Origin: Begonia masoniana
Lineage: Eukaryota; Streptophyta; Magnoliopsida; Cucurbitales; Begoniaceae
Length of the DNA stretch: 64,000 nucleotides
Direction of reading: 5' to 3'
NCBI GenBank assembly: GCA_022432975.1
Contig: CM039512.1
Coordinates: forward strand, 7,204,858 to 7,268,857
The translations under genes and the position numbers were made by a program. The notes under the pieces were generated by a model, which ran no database searches, had not been told where the DNA came from, and saw only the letters and a program-made list of their open reading frames with translations. This document shows, piece after piece, positions 47,801 through 59,100 of this stretch. Every line of letters starts with the position of its first letter. Position 1 is the first letter of the stretch.

Positions 47801-47880
47801 GAAGTCTTCCCGAAATTTCTCTTAGTTCAGTTCAATGTTTTGGGTAGCAAAACCGGGTCTGGCAGACTCGGGGCGTTACA
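44829..47880 (+). repeat. third, partial copy of G3 LTR with expanded minisatellite
   Basis: It matches the G3 LTR from about 41803 to its end (TTGCTATTGTCTGTGTAG through GGGGCGTTACA). The part up to about 45650 is rich in small indels, including broken AAGCATTAGGCTTA surroundings (45268-45281). The minisatellite, about 200 bases in the other copies, is about 2.15 kb here. The regions between minisatellite and LTR end seen in the other copies are mostly missing. Confidence 0.85.
45655..47808 (+). repeat. expanded 16/17-bp minisatellite (about 130 units)
   Basis: Units are CATCGGATGAAGTCTC (16), (C/T)ATCGGATGAAGTCTTC (17) and CATCGAATTGTGTCTTC (17). The three types are interspersed without a simple higher-order period; the GAATTGTG form is always flanked by TCTTC. 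The array ends abruptly in CCCGAAATTTCTCTTAG of the LTR. Open frames on the minus strand through it are by-products of a unit with no stop. Confidence 0.95.
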
Positions 47881-48951
47881 CTAAAAGACAAAAACTCACG
47901 AACAAGTTGCGGACTTGGCCGTGGACGACTGGAAAGCGTGGAAGACTGAGAAAAATAGAAAGAAGACAGAAAGCGTGGACGACTGGGAAAAGTGGCAGTA
48001 GCTGGAATGGAAATTTAAAACAAAAAGAAGAAAGAGAATGCATGATTCCAAGGATTTGAGGGAGAATTGAAACATGCATAATTTCCGGGATTGGAGAGAG
48101 AATCAAGACATAGAAAATACTGAAGATTAAGAAAACCATAAAAGGAGATTTTTTTTAGAGAGAACAGGAGACTGGATCTGGATCTGGAGAAGAAGACAGG
48201 CGACGCCATTATTCTGATTTTCTCATTTTCTTCTTTACTGTTTATGATTTTTGTGAACACTATTATTTTTAGTTTTATTTTAATTATGTCTAGTAGCTAA
48301 ACTATTTCTTGGTTAGGCCTAGAGTATTTCTTAAGAATTTTGCTACGATCTTGGTTTGTTTATGCAATTGTTTATTGAACAATTATTTGTGATATTCCTT
48401 GCTTAATTCAGATCGTATCGATAGATAGGTTGATGATCCATGTTTATATTGTATCGAAAGATAAGTATAAATTCTAAGATGCACGAATAATTAATCGAAT
48501 TAAATTGTTACAATGTAGTTAGCATTAATTCTATTGATAATAAGAATTGGGTTTATAGAGATTCAATGTTAGTTATCTTCTTTCAACGTAGAGAGAAATT
48601 CTAAATTGAATTTATCTAGGCAATTCGAAAGAATTCTAGAATTAATTTATTCTTGCTATTCATAGACAATTCTGCAAAGCATTACCAGAGCATCAATAGT
48701 AAAATTATCGTAACGAAGAAATCGATCCTAGCCAAGGCTTCCTTTCATTGATTTTATCTCATTTATCGTGTTTTATTTTGTTACATCATCATTCAAATTT
48801 TATTTCTAATTATTTTCATCTATCATTTTAATATTTTTATAAGATTTTTATAGCAATTAATACAATTAAAAATATCCTCGTGGGATCGATATTTTATATA
48901 CTACTTGATTGCGATACGTGCACTTGCGTATAAGTGTGAAAATTACTAACA
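47881..48951 (+). repeat. A1 5' LTR, end part (second copy)
   Basis: It begins CTAAAAGACAAAAACTCACG, as at 43289, and ends ATTACTAACA before the primer-binding site. The region ATCCTCGTGGGATCGATATT and CGTGCACTTGCGTATAAG near its end is found inverted at the start of S5, so the two belong to related families. Confidence 0.85.
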
Positions 48952-48957
48952 AGTTTT

Positions 48958-48975
48958 TGGCGCCGTTGCCGGGGA
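48958..48975 (+). other. A1 primer-binding site (tRNA-Asp)
   Basis: TGGCGCCGTTGCCGGGGA is complementary to the 3' end of plant Asp-GTC tRNA, six bases after the LTR end. This primer is typical of Athila elements. Confidence 0.92.
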
Positions 48976-49076
48976 TATTGATTAGTTGTGATTATTTTGC
49001 TATAATTATTTTATTTTATTTTATTTTGCATCATTTTATTTTACTTGATTTCTATAATTTCAGGTATTATTTATTT

Positions 49077-50568
49077 ATGCCGGACGAAGAAAACGCACAG
49101 GATCTTGTACCCATAGATCCAAATATCGAAAGGACATTCAGAGCAAGAAGAAAACAACAACAACAACAGTATATTGAGAGAGAAAATATGGCGAATATAG
49201 AAAGAGAGAGAGACAATGCTGAAGGAATTGTGGATGACAGAGACAGGCCAATTCAAGATTTTGCAATTCCTACACTTAATGATCTAAATCCTGGAATAGT
49301 AAGACCAGACCTACGCGCCATCAGATTTGAGCTTAAACCGGTGATGTTTCAAATGCTCCAAACGGTAGGACAGTTTACTGGAGCAGTGACAGATAATCCT
49401 CACCGTCATTTGAAAGTGTTTGGCGAAGTTAGTGATTCTTTCAACTTTCCTGGAGTATTTGCAGAGGCATTGAGACTAAAACTTTTCCCATATTCTTTGA
49501 GTGATTGAGCAAGGGATTGGTTAAACAGCATTCATTCAGACACTATCACTACTTGGGGGGATCTTGCTAAGAAATTCATCAAGAAGCATGAGAAATGAAA
49601 TAACAAGCTTTCAACAGAGGGATGAAGAATCACTCTATGAAGTTTGGGATAGATTTAAAGAGTTGCTGAGACAGTGCCCAAATCACGGGATCCCTCATTG
49701 GATTCAGTTGGAAACGTTTTACAACGGATTGAATGGACAAACCTAATCGATCATTGATGTAGCAGCCAATGGAACACTGCTGTCAAAATCTTTTAATGAG
49801 GCATATGACTTACTGGAAAGAATGGCAGTGAATAGCTATCAATGGCCATCAGACAGGAATACAACTGCAAGGAGAGCACCTGGAGTTTATGAAGTAGATG
49901 AAGTTACTGCTCTTAATGCAAAAATAGCTTCTTTAGAAAATGCCATGAAAGCTATGAACAAACAGCAACAACCACAAATACGGGAGATTTCATGTATTTT
50001 CTGTGGGGAGAACCATGATGATAGCTTCTGCCCTACGAACCCCAAATCTGCAAATTATGTGGGGTATAACCAAAACAATAATCCCTTCTCACTGACTTAC
50101 AACCCTGGATGGAGACAACATCGAAACTTCCAATGGAATTCGCAGCAACAGAGTAATGCAATACCTGCAAGATCTGCTGATAATTACGCCCAAAACTACA
50201 CTCAGCAAGTTCAGAAGCCAGTATCTCAAGAAAAACCAGATAATTTTGCAAGGGAATATGCTTCAAGGACAGACATAATATTGCAGAATTTAGCAGCCTC
50301 TATAAAGAATATTGAAACCCAACTGGGGCAGCTAGCTCAATCTGCAAATTCGAGAAGCATGAGACAATTACCAAGTGACATTGAAATTCCACAGAGACCG
50401 GGAAAAGAACACTGCAAGACTATTATATTAAGGAATGGAAGAGAAGTGGAGATTCCAGAGATGCCACAGAGAGTAGAGAAACCAAAGAATATTAACCAAG
50501 AAGAGGAAACAGAAAAGCAACCTAGAACTGAGGGTTTACAGGAAAAAGAATTGATGATTGAGAAATAG
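49077..50568 (+). pseudogene. A1 gag (Athila type)
   Basis: Starts MPDEENAQDLVPIDPN; the core includes FELKPVMFQMLQTVGQF and HRHLKVFGEVSDSF. A stop at 49506-49508, a frameshift near 49580 and a stop at 49744-49746 break it. Further on are RFKELLRQCPNHGIP, AAGLEN-like helix text and a cysteine motif (CIFCGENHDDSFC). The last part (DNFAREYASRTDIILQNLAA, IKNIETQLGQLA) is the usual Athila gag tail. It ends at 50568. Confidence 0.85.
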
Positions 50569-51636
50569 AGTACTAAGGAAGCCAAAGAGAATAATCTGGA
50601 ATCTGGAGAAATTAATATCAATGCTGCAGTTCCGCTCACAACATCGCAACAGCATCGACATGCAGAAATATAACTCCAGAAACCTCCTCCACCGTTTTCA
50701 CAGAGGCTACAAAAACACAACCAGGAAAAATAGTTTAAAAAATTTCTGGACGTTCTGAAACAATTGTACATAAGCGTACCTCTGGTGGAAGCTCTTGAAC
50801 AAATGCCAAATTATACAAAATTCATGAAAGACATCTTATCTAAAAAGAGGAGATTGGGAGAGTATAAGATGGTGACTATGATTGAGGAAACGAGCTACAT
50901 ATTGCAGAACAAAATTCCACCAAATTTGAAGGACCCTATTAGTTTCACCATTCCTTGCACAATCAGAAATAATTATTTCGGAAAAGCTCTATGTGATCTT
51001 GGAGCTAATATCAATTTGATGCCCATGTCAATCTTTAAGATGTTGGGAATTGGAGAAGCAAGGCCAACAACAGTAACTCTGCAGCTTGCTGACCGATCAC
51101 TAACTCACCCTCAAGGAAAGATAGAAGATGTGTTAGTAAAGCTGGACAAGTTCATCTTCCCTACAGACTTCATCATTCTTAACTATGAAGCAGATCGGGA
51201 GGTGCCAATAATATTGGGGCGGCCATTTTTAGCCACTGGCAGAACTCTAATTGACGTACAGAGAGGAGAACCCACAATGAGGGTTAATGACCAGCAAATT
51301 ACTTTTAATGTTTTAAAAGCAATGAAATGCCCATACGATGAAGAAGAGTGCTTCAATATTTCTGAAGAAATCAAAGTAGCAGAAATAAGGCAATTATCAA
51401 GCGGGTATAGAAGGCAGTTCGAAGTATTAATTAGAACCGAAGATAGAAAGGAGGATTGGCAACATTCTAGCGAAGAAGCAGCAACAGTGGAACTCAAACA
51501 GCTGCCACCTCACTTGAAGTATATATATCTAGGACTCAAACAAACATTTCCTGCTATTATTTCTGCCACCTTATCTAATATGCAGGAGCAAGAGTTAATA
51601 GATATGCTGAAAAGATACAAGTCAGCTTTATCATAG
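50569..51636 (+). pseudogene. A1 protease region
   Basis: After a degenerate linker the frame from 50764 has LVEALEQMPNYTKFMKDIL, then the protease core ALCDLGANINLMPMSIFK and VPIILGRPFLATGRTLID. This arrangement is typical of Athila/Tat polyproteins, where the aspartate is in a DLGA rather than DTGA setting. It ends at a stop, 51634-51636. Confidence 0.85.
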
Positions 51637-51915
51637 ACAGTGAAAGACATAAAAGGGATAAGCCCAAGCATTTGTATGCATAAGATTAGATTGGAAGAAG
51701 GAGTTACTGCAACAATAGATCAGCAGAGAAGACTAAATCCGATTATGAAAGAAGTTGTGAAAAAAGAGATACTCAAGTAGTTGGATGCAGGAATAATTTA
51801 CCCCATTTCTGACAGCTCATGGATTAACCCGATTCATTGTGTTCCAAAGAAATGAGAGACAACTTTGATAGCTAATGAGAAAAGTGAACTAATTCCAACA
51901 AGATTAGTTACTAAG
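51637..51915 (+). pseudogene. A1 reverse transcriptase, first part
   Basis: The start of RT is recognised by KDIKGISPSICMHKIRLEE, QQRRLNPIMKEVVKKEILK, a stop near 51778, then LDAGIIYPISDSSW. Similarity stops after IPTRLVT at about 51915, before any catalytic motif. Confidence 0.82.
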
Positions 51916-52220
51916 GGGTTCTTCTACATAAACTTCTTCTAAGATATAACCATTTAAGAATGCACTCTTAACGTCCATTTGAAAGAGTGTGAAGTTTTTA
52001 TAGCAAGCATACGCTAAGAGCATCCTAATAGATTCTAATCTACCTACGGGTGCAAAGGTTTCCTCAAAGTCTATTCCTTCTGACAACTAACCTAGCTTTG
52101 TTTCTAATAACAACACCATTTTCATCCAACTTATTCTTGAAAATCCATTTTGTTCCAATAATGGGATGATTGTCTGGTTTTGGAACAAGTTCTCAAACAT
52201 TGTTCCTTTCGAATTGGTTT
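51916..52220 (-). pseudogene. C2 reverse transcriptase fragment
   Basis: On minus: [20 protein letters not shown] and [20 protein letters not shown], the first conserved blocks of copia RT including the first catalytic aspartate ([12 protein letters not shown]). It stops at the A1 junction before the YVDD box. Confidence 0.88.
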
Positions 52221-55046
52221 TGTGACGACCCCAACCCGGTCAGGGCCGCCACGACCAAACCATGACGTAATCATAATCTCAAACCCTCGACTATTTCACG
52301 TAACTTTTTTTTTTTTTTTTTCATTTTTACACAACACTCTAAAACCAATCGGACCTCGACAAATGACCTGTCTTGATAGACTCTAAATAGCCTAACTTTA
52401 ACTTAAACAAGACGGGCATAAAAGTCGTCAACTTTTAAATCATTAAAACGAAGTAGAAACCCTTTTTCGGAAAATTGTCGACTCGGTTTTTGGGCCCTTA
52501 AAATCCATTAAAATACGTGGGGGTCGCCCGTAAATTACGTTTAAAAAGTATCGTAAAAGGTCGGGTCGAAACATATTTTAAAAAAAATCGAAAACTAAAA
52601 ATTTGCATGTGGGTACCCGGTGGTGCGCGCGCCCAGCGCTCGGCGCGCGCGCGCGCCCGTCACGCGCAGCGCTCGCGTCCCGCGCACTCAACCCCTATCA
52701 AACACGTGCCAAACGCGATCGATCGATCGGACCAGCTCAGGTTTTTCGACCAAAAATAACCCAAAACCACGATCGATCGCGCCCAAAAGCCCGATTGATT
52801 GGGCCAGCTCGGGTTTCTCGACCAAAAATAACCCAAAACCATGATCGATCGTGCCGTGGGCACGATCGATCGCGTGGGCAACATACTGGGCGCGCCCGCC
52901 GCGCGCACACCTCGCGCGCGCGCGCCGCGCTTAGCCAGCGCGCACCAGCGCCTGGCCAGCGCGCCCACTAGCGCTCCTCCACTCATTTTTCTTACATTTA
53001 GCCATTCTTTTCTCCTTTATCTCATCTACCCCTCACATTAAACTTCCCTAAACATTTCCCAACCTTTTAAAATACAAAATCCTCGAAACCCCGGAAATCC
53101 CGACTCAAAAACATATCCGAACACGTGTTTAAAATTCATGAAAACCAACTGCATGGATTGCTCTAAAAACCGAACGAAGCCTTACAGATTTAAAGCACCT
53201 AAAATCATCAACTACAATCCAACCTAATTCACAACACAAATGTTGAACGTAAAAGCAAAATTTCCTAAAACATCACCAAAACAAATACGTTTATGAAATC
53301 ATTTAAAATAACTTAACTCCAAGCCTAAATCCACTATACATTTCACCAAAATTCATACTTACTATACGTCCTAAAATCCATAACATCATCAAATCTTAAT
53401 CTAATCCCCACCTATTTACCACAAAATAGCTTGGAGCAAATCGACGGGTCATCAAACCTAGCCAAAACACCTGCCGTCGCCACGAGCACCCAACCAGCGA
53501 CCACCTATACTTGATCATCGTGGGAATGTTCCTCACCTTCGTTCTTGTCATCATGAAACTTAAACATTAAGCCTAATGCTTAGTAAGGGAATGTACTATA
53601 AATGACCTATGCATGAAGGCATGATTTTTCATAAAACATGTTCGTTTACTTGTTCTTATTCTTTTTTTTCGTTGACATGAATTAAGGTGGGGATTGTGCC
53701 AGGGAGTGGGCCAAGTGCGTGTACATAGTCCTTTCGGCCGTATTCATGATCCATCGCGTGGACAGTGACATTAGTTTTGTTGATATGGCCATACTTTCCC
53801 AACCCACACTTAATCATTACTTTTCCTTTACATAAATCATGCATGGAAACGTTTCATATGACATTTGAGCAAACATGATGCATGAGGAATTCACGTATGA
53901 CATATCATCAAACAATTTACAAACGTACATAGACATGATTTACTCGTAATGAACCTAACAAACAACTATTAACTAACATCCTAGGCTACCCGACACGTTA
54001 AACCCCACAATTAGAAAATCATCATCAAAACACGAAAACCTAACATTGACACGATGTAGGGCCTTAAGGGCCGGAAACCTAACACCCACTTACCTGACGT
54101 CCGTAGCAAGCCGAGCACCGTCCAAAAGCCGTGTCCACCTAAGGCATATCATAAATGAAGGCATTAAAACCGATTCTAAGCAAAAACTTAAACTAAGTTC
54201 CTAGCTAAGGCAGTTTCTCCTAAAACTTCCATTTCTCCATTAGGGCATTTCATCGAGCACGTGGTGCTCGTCAAATACCAAACTCCATTAATGGAGATTT
54301 TACAACCTTCAACAACCAAAAACCTAACCTAAATCCATCAATAACCAAAATTTCACATAACTATTCTCCAATAATCGTAAATACATCGTCAAAGGGCATT
54401 AACTTAAACATCCTAACAATTTCTAACCAAAATCGGGATTTCTAGTAAAACCCTAAACCGAAATTCGCCTCAAAACGACAAACTACCATGGCTAGAACTC
54501 AGAGCTTACCTAGAATGACGATTGGAGAAGGAAAGTCAAAGAAGAAATCGCCAGAGGAGAGGCGTTGGAAGAAATGGCGTGGGAGGAGAAGAATGGCGCC
54601 AAGGGAGAAAGGGGAAAGGGTTCACGATCTGGAGAAGGAAATGAAGGGGGAGGGGGTATTTGTGAATTAAATAAAATTGACTTAACAAATTACAAGTTTG
54701 CCATTTCATCAATTCTTTGTTTATTTCGTTAATTAGCCTATCGTTTCGGTTTCTCTAAATTTTCTTATTTCTCCAAAAATCTATATTAATCACTAAGGTT
54801 CTAATGAAACTCGCCGTTCGCAAAACAGGCTTAATTTACTATTTTTACAAATTAAAATCGCGATAGGGCTAAAAACAGAACTTGGCGTTATGCTATCAAT
54901 TTAGATTTCTAAAAATTTACTTATTCTTCTAAAAATCCCCAAAAATTCCTAGGGTTCTAATAAAACTTCCCGCTCACAAAACGAACCTATATTTCTTATT
55001 TACAAAAATACCCCTAAGACGGAAACCCGAAAACCTAGGCGTAACA
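52221..55046 (-). mobile_element. S3: solo LTR (gypsy type), near-perfect TSD
   Basis: Starts TGTGACGACCCC and ends TAGGCGTAACA; flanks are GGTTT (52216-52220) and GATTT (55047-55051), one mismatch. It is the reverse orientation of S1 and shares with S1 and G3 the inverse of AAGCATTAGGCTTA (53568-53581) and of AAGGCCCTAC (near 54057). It contains the GC-rich block at 52615-52980. No coding or primer site is seen. Confidence 0.85.
52615..52980. repeat. CpG-rich block with GATCGATC motifs in S3
   Basis: Runs of alternating CG occur near 52640 and 52915. Between them a unit of about 80 bases containing CGACCAAAAATAACCCAAAA occurs twice, each followed by a GATCGATCG palindrome. Palindromes span 52714-52874. 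Confidence 0.85.
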
Positions 55047-56691
55047 GATTTGACTCATCTTGCATAGTAACTATCTAATTTTCATCCAATTCGGCTTCTT
55101 CAAATTTCTTAGGCTCTATTTGGGAAATAAAAGCAACATTAGCACAGAGATTCCTAAGGGAGACTCTAGTTTTGACTCCTAATGTTGGATCACCTAGAAC
55201 TTCATCTAAAGGATGATTTCTTACATATTTTTAATCCCTAGGCATAGCAACATCTTCATCCTTGACTGAGACAATTTCTAGAGAATTTGAAAAAGGGTCT
55301 AGAGAGTTTTCTCCTTGAAGGGTTTCAGCAGATTTGTCTTAGGAAAGAGAATCCAATTGCTTTTCCAGACTGACATCCTCATCCACGTTGATTGTGGGAT
55401 GAGGGGTCTTATCAAAAATGACATGCACTGATTCTTCCACAACTAGTGTTCTTTTGTTGAACACCCTATATGCTTTACTGGATAGAGAGTAGCCAAGAAA
55501 AATTCCAAGATCAGATTTGGAATCGAATTTTCCTAAGTTATCTTTAGTGTTAAGAATGAAGCATTTACAACCGAAGGCTCTAAAGTACTTAACAGAAGGA
55601 GTTTTTCCATTCCAAAGCTCATAAGGAGTTTTCTCAAGAATAGGTCTTATGGAGATCCTGTTTAGCACATAACAAGCTGTGGAAATAGCTTCTGCCAAGA
55701 GATACTTAGGAAGAGAATTTTCATTGAGTATGGTCCGAGCCAGCTCTTGGAGAGACCTATTTTTCCTCTCAACAACACCATTTTGCTGAGGGGTTCTAGG
55801 GGAGGAGAAATTGTGTTCAATTCTATATTTGAGACACAAGAGTTCAAATTTCTCATTTTCAAATTCTCCACCATGATCACTACGAATAGCAACAATAGTG
55901 AGCTCCTTTTCATTTTGAACTCTCTTCCTAAAGCTAGAGAAGGTATCAAAAGTTTCATCTTTTGACTTGAGGAAGAATACCCAAGTGAGCCTAGAGAAGT
56001 CATCTACAATGACAAATGCATAAAGTTTGCCTCCTAAACTGACAATATTTGAAGGACCGAAGAGGTCCATATGGAGTAGTTGGAGATGTTTGAATGTAGA
56101 AATTGCATTCTTTGATGCAAAGGAACTTTTGACTTGCTTGCCCATTTGGCAAGCTTCGCAGACTTTATCCTTCTCAAAGGATATTTTTGGAATTCCTCTA
56201 ACTAAATTCTCCTTAGTAATCTTAGCTAAGGTATCCATGCCTACGTGACCTAGTCTTCTATGCCAAGTCCAAATATCATTTGAAGAATTTACAGCAAAAC
56301 ATTTTTCATCAACATGCTCAAAATTATCCAGATCAATAATATAGACATTTTCTTTTCTATAGCCTTTAAACAGAACATTGCTATTTGAAATGTCTTTGAT
56401 CACATATGCATTTGATTTAAATGTTACTTTATAACCTTTGTCACACAATTAGCTAATACTTAACAAGTTATGCTTTAATCCTTCTACTAATAATACATTT
56501 TTGATAATAGGATTAGCAGGATTACCTATATTGCCGATGCCAACAATTCTGCCCTTTTGATTTCCACCAAAAGTGACATTCTTTTTCTTCTTGTTGACAA
56601 AAGCAAACTTTGTTGAGTCTCCCGTCATATGCCTCGTGCATCCACTGTCGAGGTACCATTGATTTTTCCTGAGAGAGCAATCAACCTGCAA
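55047..56691 (-). pseudogene. C2 protease, integrase and linker
   Basis: Protease: WYLDSGCTRHMTGDSTKF near 56660. A stop at 56449-56451 follows LLSIS. Then the HHCC finger (TWHRRLGHVGMDTLAK, CEACQMGKQ) and the integrase core: HMDLFGPSN, VDDFSR, IRSDHGGEFEN, PQQNGVVERKNRSL. After integrase comes NTKDNLGKFDSKSDLGIFLG. A stop near 55337-55339 precedes the linker, which runs to the S3 junction. The D,D35E residues are all present, but the frame is broken. Confidence 0.9.
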
Positions 56692-56712
56692 AATAGAAAT
56701 TAGGTGTTCTTC

Positions 56713-56932
56713 TTAGGTTCCCAAATTTTTTTGGGTCCTATTATTAGTTTTGGTTTCTTTAAGAACCCATTGCAATTTACTTCTAGATTTAATCTTTCCT
56801 AGTTTTAATGGACATTCATAGGATTTATGTCCTACTTCATTACATGCATGGCAGGTAGATGATCTAACAAAGAAATTCTTGTAAACTTTATTTTTATTAG
56901 ATTTTTCATATCCTAAAGCATAACTGCCTAGC
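56713..56932 (-). pseudogene. C2 second zinc knuckle of gag
   Basis: CHACNEVGHKSYEC with basic flanks, then KLQWVLKETK; a stop at 56713-56715 separates it from protease, although the downstream reading stays in the same frame. The upstream part of gag lies beyond S4, at 61100 onward. Confidence 0.88.
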
Positions 56933-57206
56933 TGCATTGTGACGACCCGAACACTGTACCCAATTTTCCATGTTATTTTTTATTTTATTTTTATTTTTTT
57001 TATAATTAAAAACTTTAAACCTAGCTTTTGTGCGGAAATAAAACTTTAAAAAATCGAAATCGAAATCGAGATTGAAATCATTAAAATCTATGTTTATAAA
57101 CCGTTAAAACAAAACTTAAAATATTTAAACAATTAAATTAAAAACATTTAAAACAATTGAAAACAGAAAGCAGGGCAAAATGGGAAAGTCATCCCATTTA
57201 TGCAGG

Positions 57207-57413
57207 GGCGATCGATCGCCCAAAACAAGCGATCGATCTCCCACGGCGATCACAACTAAGCGATCGTTCGCCTGGTTGATCGCCCCTGGCGATCACCTTC
57301 AATGTCGAGCGATCGCAGGCGATCGCTCGGCATGCGCTCTGGAATTCCTTCCAGAGCGCATTCCAAAATGACCAAGAGGGGCGATCGATCGCCCTCCCTG
57401 GCGATCGATCGCC
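57207..57413. repeat. GCGATCGATCGC motif cluster in S4
   Basis: GCGATCGATCGCC or close variants occur about nine times in 207 bases (for example at 57208, 57391 region and 57401). Spacers are not repeated, unlike a simple tandem array. Confidence 0.88.
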
Positions 57414-59100
57414 AAGTCCTCTAGAAAACGATTTCCAGATGACTTGCCTATTCTTTCTTCCTTTTTCTTTCCCTGCATAAATCACTTAGCCACTTTTCTT
57501 CTTCATCAATCTCCCTATATTTCATAAAAATCCTCAACAAAACAACTCTTTCCTTCCCTACATACAAGTCACCCTTTTACTAGTCCAACTTTTACCGACT
57601 CGAAATACAAATAAAACAAAATCACGTTTTCACGAAAACGAACCGCGTGGATCCGTTTAAAACTATATCATTCCTCCTGTTTTCAAATCTCTGACAATTC
57701 AAACGAAAGCTTCCAAAAGTGGTTTACAAAACAAATTTCCAAAACGTTTAAAACTTCAAAAAGTAAACCTATCAACTATTCAGAACCAAACACCCTAAAA
57801 TGATTCTGTACAACCATTAGCCTGACAATTCCCAAAAAAACCCTCAAAACATCTAACCATGAGTCCCACGGGTCAGAATGCACCTGAACTGCGCCAACAC
57901 ACTTCCGCGACCATCCTCCGTCAACCGCATCACTCCTCAGGTGGAGGGATCTCATCCTCACCTATATCGAGGTCACGTACACCATACGGATACACTATGA
58001 GATAAAAATCTCAGTAAGCTCTTGTAAAAGTAAATGCATGCTGTGCATATGAATTCATAAATCATGCATCATTTTCTTTACTTTACTTTACTCTGTGGGT
58101 GTCACCGAGATCCTAACCCCTTAACTGGAGAGAGCACATCCAGCGGTCGGACTACTCTTTCCAGCTAGAGGAGAGGGGTACACGCTTACAACACGTACAC
58201 CGTGCCTGAGCCCCATCTCGCATGACCTATAAACTGTAAACTGTAAACTGTATGAGTACTTGTTAAATACGGTATTGTGATAGACCCCTGCATGCCTACA
58301 CAATAGATCAATAGCCCCCCTCCGGGCCGCATTGCCATTTTTTTCTTTAAAACATATTGCGAAAATTCATTTTCATGCTCTTATAAAACACGTGATGCGT
58401 GAACAGTTTAATATGACACAAAGTAAACATACATGATTCATACCATCGAGATAATAAAAGCAATTAAAGACATAACCTATAAAGAACTAATCCTAACTAC
58501 CCAACCAAAACAATTTAAACATACACGTCACCAAATTTCCTCGAGACGACCTCGATGTACGGTGTAGGCCAATCGGCTAGAGAAGATCACGAGAACTTAC
58601 CTCGTGTCCGATGCAATCCAAGCTCCGTCCACGAGCGTTCACCTAGAGCAATTTCACCAAATTGTCGTTAAAACTAGCTTAAAAAATTAAATGCTCGAAC
58701 TAGCAAAATCCTTAACTAAGGAATTTCCTAAAGCTTTAATCCAACTCATTGAGCTATTTCATCGAGCCATACACATTCGGCACCTCAAATCCTAAATTAC
58801 GAGTTTTTCTCTAAATCTCGAATTTTCACAAAATCTATCATTCGTCCTAAATCAATTAAGTTCGTCCAATAACGTTCAATACGTTCACTATATCCTTAAT
58901 TACGGCAAACCTATCGATTTCGAACCGTAAATCGGATTTCTGTCATAAACCCTAACGAAAACCCTAACGCTAAACTTCGTGGAAATTGAAAACTAATGTT
59001 CTGAAATCATAGATTCGTACCTAGGATCCGGATTGGGGAAGAAATCACAAAGAATCGGGACAATCGGAGAGGAAAACGGAGGTCGGATGTTGAAGGAGAG

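Larger units (their letters stand above)
32315..51915 (+). mobile_element. A1: Athila-like Ty3/gypsy element, interrupted and 3'-truncated
   Basis: The 5' LTR starts TGATAACTCTTAAATTTGAG at 32315, is split by G3 and continues after the tandem duplication to 48951. An Asp-tRNA primer-binding site, gag, protease and the first part of RT follow. The sequence changes to C2 at about 51915. Gag and protease text, Asp-tRNA primer and LTR ends match the Athila group. RT core, RNase H, integrase and 3' LTR are absent here. Confidence 0.8.

Noticed and set aside
43243..48260. Two pairs of identical predicted proteins near 43.3 kb and 47.9 kb
   Set aside because: They are chance frames across the LTR junction, seen twice because the region is duplicated.
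7336..48975. tRNA-like sequences
   Set aside because: The TGGTATCAGAGC and TGGCGCCGTTGCCGGGGA matches are primer-binding sites beside LTRs, not tRNA genes. No cloverleaf surrounds them.
52517..53041. Arg/Ala-rich open frames in the GC-rich block
   Set aside because: Overlapping frames on both strands in a CpG-rich LTR segment, with no recognisable domain.
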